Of a stretch of 6,244 nt of DNA, positions 1 through 4,129 are shown piece after piece. Origin of the DNA: Actinomycetes bacterium (lineage in GTDB: Bacteria; Actinomycetota; Acidimicrobiia; Acidimicrobiales; Microtrichaceae). Numbering within the stretch: position 1 is the first letter of the stretch; each line of letters opens with the position of its first letter. A program made the translations under genes and the position numbers. Where the stretch lies: positions 1 to 6,244 of the forward strand of contig JAEXGP010000278.1 of NCBI GenBank assembly GCA_023450775.1, given 5' to 3'. Under the pieces are notes generated by a model that saw only the letters and a list, made by a program, of their open reading frames with translations, was not told where the DNA came from and did no database searches.

Positions 1-325
1 CCGTGGCGTCGACCACGACGTCGGTGCACGCCGGGTCACCCGACCCGGGAGGGTCGACGAGGTGCAGCGCCAGCTGGGCCGTCGCCATCCAATCCGGGGC
101 GATGACGCGCCCGACGAGGAGCCCGGCCAGCACGTCGGTCACCACGAGCAGCGGCCCGGGATCGAGCACGGTTGCACGGCACAGCTCGGGAGTGATCGGC
201 AGGTGGGCCCGGGCCGTGTCGGGCCCCACGTCCTCGAGCTCGAACCGCAGGTCGCGCACGAGGTGCCGCTCGGGCGGATACGGCTCCGGATCGGTCACTG
301 GAACTTCGGGCGTCGGCGCCGACAT
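1..325 (-). CDS. Hotdog-fold thioesterase-like protein, N-terminal part (runs off left edge)
   Basis: Reading leftwards from an ATG at 325-323, the minus strand stays open for 108 codons to the window edge, so only the N-terminal half is present. The fragment begins MSAPTPEVPV and carries a charged block (RHLVRDLRFELEDVGPDTAR), then a helix-like stretch VVTDVLAGLLVGR, then a beta-strand segment APDWMATAQLALHLVDPP. That order (strand, 'D-x-x-G' central helix, then a W-M-A-T-A-x-L-x-L-H-L strand followed by PP) resembles actinobacterial PaaI/4HBT-like acyl-CoA thioesterases with the hotdog fold. This is from memory of the family, not a search. The substrate cannot be told, and the catalytic residues of the second half are outside the window. 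Transcription is divergent from the AhpD-like gene. No clear Shine-Dalgarno precedes the ATG, but a TACGAT hexamer lies 7 bp upstream, suggesting a leaderless or nearly leaderless mRNA. Confidence 0.6.
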   Translation of the reverse strand, partial: MSAPTPEVPVTDPEPYPPERHLVRDLRFELEDVGPDTARAHLPITPELCRATVLDPGPLLVVTDVLAGLLVGRVIAPDWMATAQLALHLVDPPGSGDPACTDVVVDAT

Positions 326-332
326 CCCGGCG

Positions 333-338
333 ATCGTA
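333..338 (-). promoter_or_regulatory. Candidate -10 element (TACGAT) for the leftward thioesterase-like gene
   Basis: On the minus strand TACGAT fits the actinobacterial TANNNT -10 pattern. Its last base lies 7 bp before the A of the start codon, which places the transcription start at or one base before the ATG. I see no good -35 hexamer 17-18 bp upstream, which is common for actinobacterial promoters of this type. A six-base match is weak evidence by itself; the spacing is what makes it plausible. Confidence 0.35.
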
Positions 339-391
339 GGCTGGAGCGGGATCGCCGCTCGCAGGCGACACGGGGGCCGCCGCCTCGAGCC

Positions 392-423
392 GCACGGAGC
401 GGCGGCACGGAGCGGCACGGAAC
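392..423. repeat. Short direct repeats of GCACGGAGCGGC
   Basis: The 12-mer GCACGGAGCGGC occurs perfectly at 392-403 and 405-416, 13 bp apart, followed by an overlapping degenerate copy GCACGGAAC at 415-423. The block lies between the divergent thioesterase-like and AhpD-like genes. It could be a set of regulator half-sites or simply slippage in GC-rich DNA. Confidence 0.5.
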
Positions 424-425
424 AC

Positions 426-446
426 GCGGTACCGCACGAGCGGTAC
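426..446. promoter_or_regulatory. Palindromic candidate operator upstream of the AhpD-like gene
   Basis: The stretch GCGGTACCGC (426-435) is a perfect 10-bp palindrome. After ACGA, GCGGTAC recurs at 440-446, so GTACCGC (429-435) and GCGGTAC (440-446) also form a perfect 7-bp inverted repeat with a 4-base centre. Three copies of the half-site GCGGTAC therefore sit within 21 bp, ending 20 bp before the AhpD-like start codon. This looks like a repressor or redox-regulator site, or a hairpin in the 5' leader. No regulator gene is visible in the window, so the function is inferred from position only. Confidence 0.35.
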
Positions 447-455
447 GAGCACATC

Positions 456-461
456 AGGGGG
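456..461 (+). promoter_or_regulatory. Ribosome binding site AGGGGG of the AhpD-like gene
   Basis: AGGGGG lies 5 bp before the ATG at 467 and decides between this start and the longer open frame upstream. Confidence 0.6.
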
Positions 462-466
462 CTCAG

Positions 467-946
467 ATGGCGAAGGTCGACCTTCCGGAGGGTGACGGCG
501 ACGAGCTGCTGCGCCTCTACGCGCTCAGCCCCAAGATGGGGAAGGCAGCGGGGCGCTTCAGCGGCGCGGTCTACACCGACACCGCCCTGCCGACCCGTGT
601 TCGGGAGGCGGCCCGGATCCGCATCGCGGAGGTCAACCAGTGCCCGGTGTGCCTGGATACACGGACCACCTCGGATCCCGACAGCCTGACCGAGGCCGAG
701 TACCTGGGCATGGCCGACTGGCGGTCGCTCACCACGCTGTCCGAGCAGGAGGCGCTGGCGGCGGAGTTCGCCGAGCGGTTCTCGACCGATCACCTGAACA
801 TCGACGACGACTTCTGGGCTCGGGCGCGGGCGGCGTTCACCGACGCGGAGCTGTTCGAGCTCGCCGTGTGCTGCGCGAGCTGGCTCGGTCTGGGTCGGGT
901 CACCCAGCTGTTCGACGCCGGGGTCAGCTGCCGCATCGAGTACTGA
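467..946 (+). CDS. AhpD/carboxymuconolactone-decarboxylase-like protein
   Basis: This 159-residue protein has the length and all-helical look of the AhpD/CMD family, whose members act as thiol peroxidase partners or as decarboxylases. The family signature region runs from about residue 43 to 66: T-R-V-R-E47-A-A-R-I-R-I-A-E-V-N-Q-C59-P-V-C62. E47 sits 12 residues before the first Cys, as Glu118 does before Cys130 in mycobacterial AhpD, so the Glu and CxxC are conserved. The two histidines of AhpD (between the cysteines, and four after the second) are replaced here by V61 and R66. A second cysteine pair, C135-C136, lies near the C terminus. The ATG at 467 was chosen because AGGGGG (456-461) stands 5 bp upstream and the homologous region begins after it; the frame is open further upstream but arginine-rich and unlike a protein. 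A redox role is plausible but the exact substrate is unknown. Confidence 0.82.
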   Translation: MAKVDLPEGDGDELLRLYALSPKMGKAAGRFSGAVYTDTALPTRVREAARIRIAEVNQCPVCLDTRTTSDPDSLTEAEYLGMADWRSLTTLSEQEALAAEFAERFSTDHLNIDDDFWARARAAFTDAELFELAVCCASWLGLGRVTQLFDAGVSCRIEY

Positions 947-958
947 ACCCACATGCCC

Positions 959-979
959 TGAGAGGGTGCTCGGCTCTCA
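959..979. terminator. Weak hairpin after the AhpD-like gene
   Basis: TGAGAG (959-964) and CTCTCA (974-979) form a perfect 6-bp inverted repeat with a 9-base loop, starting 12 bp after the AhpD-like stop. A competing GGTG/CACC pairing overlaps it. There is no T-run behind it, so it is at best a non-canonical terminator. Confidence 0.25.
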
Positions 980-1014
980 CCGGCCACCGGGATCGGATCG
1001 CCGCAGCACGTCGA

Positions 1015-1020
1015 TAGCCT
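1015..1020 (+). promoter_or_regulatory. Candidate -10 element (TAGCCT) for the TAP-family hydrolase
   Basis: TAGCCT matches TANNNT and ends 8 bp before the GTG at 1029. Transcription would start around the A at 1027, giving a transcript with almost no leader. This agrees with the absence of a Shine-Dalgarno before that GTG. No clear -35 is seen. Confidence 0.35.
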
Positions 1021-1028
1021 CGGCCGAC

Positions 1029-2774
1029 GTGACCCGTACCCGACTGCCGGCCCTGCTCGTCGCGTGCGCCGTCCTCTTCACCGCCTGCTCCGACACCTCC
1101 GCACCGACCGCGGAGAAGGAGTCGGACCCACGGCCCACCGCCGACACCGCCACCCCCTCGACCGGCGAGCTGACCTGGGCGAAGTGCACGGGCCGACTCA
1201 CCAAGCAGGCGGGCCTCGACTGCGCCACGCTCGACGTGCCGATCGACCCCTCCGAGCCCGAGGGCGAGCAGCTCTCCATCGCCCTGGCCCGCAAGGCCTC
1301 CACCGGCTCGGCCAAGCAGCGCATCGGCTCGCTCGTGATCAACCCCGGCGGGCCCGGAGGCTCCGGCCTCGAGTTCCTGGCCAACGCCTCGACGGCGTTC
1401 CCGTCCTCGCTGACCGATCACTTCGACCTCGTGTCGTTCGACCCCCGGGGCGTCGGCGACAGCGACCCGGTCCGGTGCCTGGACGACGACCGGAAGGACG
1501 CGCAGCTGGAGGGCGACCTCACGCCCGACACGCCCGAGGAGCGGGAGCGGCTCGACGCCGACGCTGCCGAGGTGCGCGAGGGATGCGCCGATCGCAACCC
1601 CGAGCTCGTGCACCACATGAGCACCGCGGACGTGGCCGCCGACCTGGACCGCATCCGGAGTGCGCTCGGCGACGAGCGGCTCAACTTCCTGGGCTACTCG
1701 TACGGCACGTCGATCGGCGCCACGTACGCCACGATGTTCCCCGAGCACATCCGGGCCATGGTGCTCGACGGCGCGATCAGCCCGTCGGCGAGCGCCGCGG
1801 ACCAGGCCATGGTGCAGGCGACCGGGTTCGAGCGCACCCTGGCCAACTTCGTCGCCGCCTGCGACGCGGATGACAGCTGCGCCCTGGCCCCCGACGCCGC
1901 AGGTGCGATCGAGGCCACGCGGGCGTCGCTCGAGGCCGACCCGGTCACCGTCGACACCAAGTCGGGGAAGCGCACCCTGGGCCGTGACCTCTTCGACTAC
2001 GGGTTGGCCACCGCGCTGTACGACACCGCGACATGGGGTCCGACGGCGACGGCGATCAAGGACATCCGCAAGGGCGGCGCGGAGACCTTCCTCGCGCTCG
2101 TGGACCGCCAGACCGGCCGCCAGGCCGACGGCAGCTACGACAACTCGAGCGACGCGCAGGTGATGGTCAACTGCTCCGACCAGCGCGACCAGCCAACCGA
2201 GGAGGAGGCGGCGGCCGAGGAGGCCCGCATCATCCAGGCCGCCCCGACGTTCGGTCCGCTGCTCGGCACGGGCCTCACGAGCTGCAACGACTGGCCGGCC
2301 CCCGCCGAGCCCACCCCGGTCCCCAAGGCCGACGGCGCGCCGCCGATCCTGGTCGTCGGCACGCTGGGCGACCCGGCCACGCCCTACGAGTGGGCTCAGG
2401 AGATGACCGCCGCGCTGAGCGGCAGCGTGCTGCTCACCTACGAGGGTGACGGGCACACGGCCTTCCTCCGCGGTGGTCAGTGCATCGAGGACGCCGTCGT
2501 CGACTACTTCGTGGACCTGGAGCTCCCCGACGAGGGCACCCGGTGCCCGGCGGAGAAGTCGAAGAGCGGCTTCGGCGGGGTCAAGGACGAGCTGATCGAG
2601 CAGCTGGTCGACTCGGGGCTCGAGGAGGAGCTGGCGACCTGCGTGGTCAACGGCATGATCGACCGGGTCGGCGAGGCCGAGTTCAATGACATGGTCCTGA
2701 AGAACGAGCAGGAGGAGATCACCAAGCTCGCCCAGGCGACGGCGCTCGCGTGCGCCACGTCGGGCGGCGGGTGA
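1029..2774 (+). CDS. Secreted TAP-family alpha/beta hydrolase (tripeptidyl aminopeptidase-like lipoprotein)
   Basis: With the GTG at 1029 this is a 581-residue lipoprotein. A short basic start (VTRTR) is followed by a hydrophobic core and a lipobox-like LFTA-C20; F at -3 is slightly unusual. A Thr/Pro-rich linker leads to a peptidase-S33/TAP-type alpha/beta hydrolase: oxyanion-loop motif NPGGPGGSG (105-113), DPRGVGDSDP, nucleophile elbow GYSYGT with Ser224, acid Asp448 in GDPATP, and catalytic His476 in GHTAF. The triad is complete. Relatives such as Streptomyces TAP remove short peptides from protein N termini outside the cell, and others cleave esters, so the substrate here is open. Residues after about Cys506 form an extra, mainly charged helical tail of about 75 residues with Cys538 and Cys575, beyond where the family usually ends. 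An in-frame GTG at 966 would add 21 residues ahead of the signal peptide and is less likely. The MBL-fold gene follows after 42 bp, probably co-transcribed. Confidence 0.9.
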   Translation: MTRTRLPALLVACAVLFTACSDTSAPTAEKESDPRPTADTATPSTGELTWAKCTGRLTKQAGLDCATLDVPIDPSEPEGEQLSIALARKASTGSAKQRIGSLVINPGGPGGSGLEFLANASTAFPSSLTDHFDLVSFDPRGVGDSDPVRCLDDDRKDAQLEGDLTPDTPEERERLDADAAEVREGCADRNPELVHHMSTADVAADLDRIRSALGDERLNFLGYSYGTSIGATYATMFPEHIRAMVLDGAISPSASAADQAMVQATGFERTLANFVAACDADDSCALAPDAAGAIEATRASLEADPVTVDTKSGKRTLGRDLFDYGLATALYDTATWGPTATAIKDIRKGGAETFLALVDRQTGRQADGSYDNSSDAQVMVNCSDQRDQPTEEEAAAEEARIIQAAPTFGPLLGTGLTSCNDWPAPAEPTPVPKADGAPPILVVGTLGDPATPYEWAQEMTAALSGSVLLTYEGDGHTAFLRGGQCIEDAVVDYFVDLELPDEGTRCPAEKSKSGFGGVKDELIEQLVDSGLEEELATCVVNGMIDRVGEAEFNDMVLKNEQEEITKLAQATALACATSGGG

Positions 2775-2803
2775 ACCGGCATCTCCGGCGGCTCCCGACC
2801 CCC

Positions 2804-2810
2804 GAGGAAG
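2804..2810 (+). promoter_or_regulatory. Ribosome binding site (GAGGAAG) of the MBL-fold gene
   Basis: The GAGGA core ends 8 bp before the ATG at 2817, a normal spacing that supports this start. Confidence 0.6.
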
Positions 2811-2816
2811 CGCAGC

Positions 2817-3440
2817 ATGGCGATCGAACTGGTCCAGACCGACGGGATCTTCGCCCTCGACGGCGGCGAGTGGGAGGTCACCAACAACATCTGGCTCGTC
2901 GGTGACGACCGGGAGGTGCTGGTGATCGACGCCGCCCACGACGCCGAGGCCATCGCCGCCGCGGTCAACGGGCGCCGGGTCCCTGCGATCGCGCTGACGC
3001 ACGGACACAACGACCACATCAACGCCGCCGTGGCGCTCCAGGACCTGCTCGACGCACCGATCCTGCTGCACCCCGCCGACCGGATGCTGTGGGACGTCGT
3101 CCACCCCGACCGGGCCCCCGACGCCGACCTGTCCGACGGCCAGGTCCTCCGCGCCGACGGCGTCGAGCTCGGCGTGCTCAGCACCCCGGGCCACTCCCCC
3201 GGCTGCTGCTGCTTCCACGACGCCGCAGGCGACCACCTGTTCTCGGGCGACACGCTGTTCTGCGGCGGGCCCGGGGCCACGGGTCGGAGCTACTCGGACT
3301 TCCCGACGATCATCCGGTCGATCCGCGAGCGACTGCTGAGCCTTCCGCCCGAGACGGTGGTCCACACCGGCCACGGCGACTCGACCACGATCGGTGCCGA
3401 GGCGCCCGACCTGGAGGAGTGGCTCCGCCGGGGGCACTGA
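2817..3440 (+). CDS. Metallo-beta-lactamase-fold hydrolase, glyoxalase II-like, of the mycothiol/formaldehyde-associated type
   Basis: This 207-residue protein is complete and has the full dinuclear metal set of the MBL fold: HGHNDH (H62, H64, D66, H67), H126 in TPGHSPG, D145 in SGDTLF, and H186 in HTGHGDSTTIG. The opening block (FALDGGEWEVTNNIWLVGDD) and the block GGPGATGRSYSDFPTI resemble, from memory, MBL proteins encoded beside the mycothiol-dependent formaldehyde dehydrogenase in actinobacteria (the Rv2260 type). Those are thought to act as glyoxalase II-like thioester hydrolases, perhaps on S-formylmycothiol. That substrate is an inference, and the dehydrogenase itself is not in this window. 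An odd feature is three consecutive cysteines, C130-C132, right after the TPGHSPG motif. The short spacing from the TAP-family gene suggests a shared transcript. No signal peptide is seen, so it is cytoplasmic. Confidence 0.88.
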   Translation: MAIELVQTDGIFALDGGEWEVTNNIWLVGDDREVLVIDAAHDAEAIAAAVNGRRVPAIALTHGHNDHINAAVALQDLLDAPILLHPADRMLWDVVHPDRAPDADLSDGQVLRADGVELGVLSTPGHSPGCCCFHDAAGDHLFSGDTLFCGGPGATGRSYSDFPTIIRSIRERLLSLPPETVVHTGHGDSTTIGAEAPDLEEWLRRGH

Positions 3441-3478
3441 GGAGGCGCAGCCCGGTCTCGGCCGGAAGGACGCGCCCT

Positions 3479-3492
3479 GCGACCGACGTCGC
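3479..3492. terminator. Possible bidirectional terminator hairpin between convergent genes
   Basis: GCGAC (3479-3483) and GTCGC (3488-3492) form a perfect 5-bp stem with a CGAC loop, located between the convergent stops at 3440 and 3501. There is no T-run on either side. The position is right for a shared terminator but the structure is short, so this is tentative. Confidence 0.25.
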
Positions 3493-3500
3493 CGCCGCCC

Positions 3501-3761
3501 TCAGGTGATCAGGCTGGCGGCGCCCCACACGGCGGCCACCGCGCCGAGGACGATCATGGTGACCGCTCGCCCGACCGGCGGGGACGCGCCGTCCGCGGGC
3601 GGTCGCACCAGGGCCAGCACGTTGCCGACGACCATGGCGGCGCCCAGCGCCAGCACGATCCAGGGGAAGAAGTCGTCGCCGAGGAAGAGCGTGCCGCCGT
3701 CGTCCTGGGAGAGCAGGTTCCCGGCGGTCGACAGGAGCGGTCCGACCGACGTCGGGATCAT
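3501..3761 (-). CDS. Small two-helix membrane protein, function unknown
   Basis: This 86-residue protein reads leftwards from an ATG at 3761-3759. GAGG (plus-strand positions 3770-3773) stands 8 bp before the start, a normal ribosome binding site. The first 30 residues are polar with an acidic patch (QDDGG, GDD). Two clear membrane helices follow: about 32-52 (FPWIVLALGAAMVVGNVLAL) and about 66-85 (AVTMIVLGAVAAVWGAASLI). The connecting loop RPPADGASPPVGR carries Arg at both edges, so by the positive-inside rule it faces the cytoplasm and both ends face outwards. I recognise no catalytic motif. Similar short two-helix proteins occur in actinobacteria without known function. It is convergent with the MBL-fold gene and divergent from the mutase. 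The hydrophobic pattern and ribosome site argue that it is real rather than a chance frame. Confidence 0.75.
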   Translation of the reverse strand: MIPTSVGPLLSTAGNLLSQDDGGTLFLGDDFFPWIVLALGAAMVVGNVLALVRPPADGASPPVGRAVTMIVLGAVAAVWGAASLIT

Positions 3762-3827
3762 GACGGTTGCCTCATGGACGTCGCGGAGACCTCTCAGAAA
3801 ATAACGGGATTATCCGGGGAAATCTGT

Positions 3828-3854
3828 TCAAGCCGGAGGGAGTTGTGCCGATAC
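3828..3854 (+). promoter_or_regulatory. Sigma-28 (FliA/WhiG)-type promoter
   Basis: TCAA (3828-3831), a spacer of exactly 15 bp, and GCCGATAC (3847-3854) match the FliA/WhiG consensus TAAA-N15-GCCGATAA at 10 of 12 positions with the right spacing. The elements lie at the edge of the AT-rich island and point towards the mutase. Transcription would start about 7-9 bp after the -10 element, near 3861-3863. Whether the product is the mutase mRNA with a long leader or a separate small RNA is not shown. No flagellar or sporulation gene is in the window to support the assignment. Confidence 0.5.
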
Positions 3855-3891
3855 TAATGACGTCGGCGGACATCGCCCCCGCCGGCACAAC
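3842..3891. repeat. Perfect 9-bp inverted repeat overlapping the sigma-28-like -10 element
   Basis: GTTGTGCCG (3842-3850) and CGGCACAAC (3883-3891) are exact reverse complements 32 bp apart. Inside lies a second stem, GGCGG (3865-3869) with CCGCC (3879-3883). The left arm covers the start of the -10 element, so the repeat could be a regulator site as well as an RNA stem. In addition GGAGGGAG (3835-3842) is complementary to CTCCCTCC (3927-3934), which encloses the first pair. Confidence 0.5.
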
Positions 3892-3913
3892 CCCACAGCC
3901 GGGGCAATGGAGC

Positions 3914-3933
3914 GAGGGACACCAATCTCCCTC
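3914..3933. repeat. Hairpin GAGGGA/TCCCTC in the mutase leader
   Basis: GAGGGA (3914-3919) and TCCCTC (3928-3933) form a perfect 6-bp stem with an 8-base loop. No T-run follows, so a terminator or attenuator role is not supported by the sequence. The right arm can instead pair with 3835-3842, so the two pairings exclude each other. Confidence 0.35.
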
Positions 3934-4002
3934 CAAACGCATCGCCACCAGCGCCCTCCCAGGTGCTGGCGCCTTGTGACCCTCGCTCCGCCCCGCTGTG
4001 TG

Positions 4003-4035
4003 GGGGTCGTCGACCGCACCTGCCGGACCGACCCC
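4003..4035. repeat. Inverted repeat GGGGTCG/CGACCCC in the mutase leader
   Basis: GGGGTCG (4003-4009) and CGACCCC (4029-4035) are perfect complements with a 19-base loop. It may be a leader stem, but one such repeat is not surprising in GC-rich DNA. Confidence 0.3.
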
Positions 4036-4129
4036 GCTCCGCTCTTCCGCCCCAGGCCGCCGCGCCCGTGCGCCGCGCCCGGCCGCGGTACATCTGGCGG
4101 AGGCCCCGCCCCGGCGCCGACAATGGTGC

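Larger units (their letters stand above)
3762..4129. other. 368-bp intergenic region with an AT-rich island, no convincing gene
   Basis: This region lies between the leftward small membrane protein and the rightward mutase. Positions about 3795-3832 are markedly AT-rich against the surrounding sequence, which is typical of promoter DNA. From about 3836 to 4129 GC rises again and reaches an extreme around 4040-4120. I see a sigma-28-type promoter at 3828-3854, inverted repeats at 3842-3891, 3914-3933 and 4003-4035, and no B12-box or other riboswitch core that I recognise. Open frames on both strands here are short, Arg/Pro-rich and lack ribosome sites. If transcription for the mutase starts near 3861, the leader is about 270 nt long. 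Confidence 0.7.

Noticed and set aside
62..466. Upstream extension of the AhpD-like frame to position 62
   Set aside because: The added residues are Arg/Gly-rich, overlap the divergent thioesterase-like gene antisense, and the ATG at 467 has a proper ribosome site and matches the family length.
924..3437. An 837-codon open frame on the minus strand
   Set aside because: It lies antisense to the TAP-family and MBL-fold genes, whose motifs are complete. Its product is a low-complexity Arg/Gly/Val/Ala-rich chain, as expected from the GC-rich third positions of the real genes.
3758..3775. A 5-codon minus-strand mini-ORF (MRQPS) whose stop overlaps the start of the small membrane protein as ATGA
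   Set aside because: No separate ribosome site; the GAGG that would serve the real start lies inside it. Such a short frame is expected by chance.
3857..3979. A 40-codon plus-strand frame (MTSADIAP...) just after the sigma-28-like -10 element
   Set aside because: Its ATG would lie upstream of the predicted transcription start, there is no ribosome site, and the product looks like random GC-rich sequence.
3855..4129. Cobalamin riboswitch controlling the B12-dependent mutase
   Set aside because: I looked for the B12-box and the surrounding conserved elements in the leader and did not find them. A covariance-model scan would be decisive.
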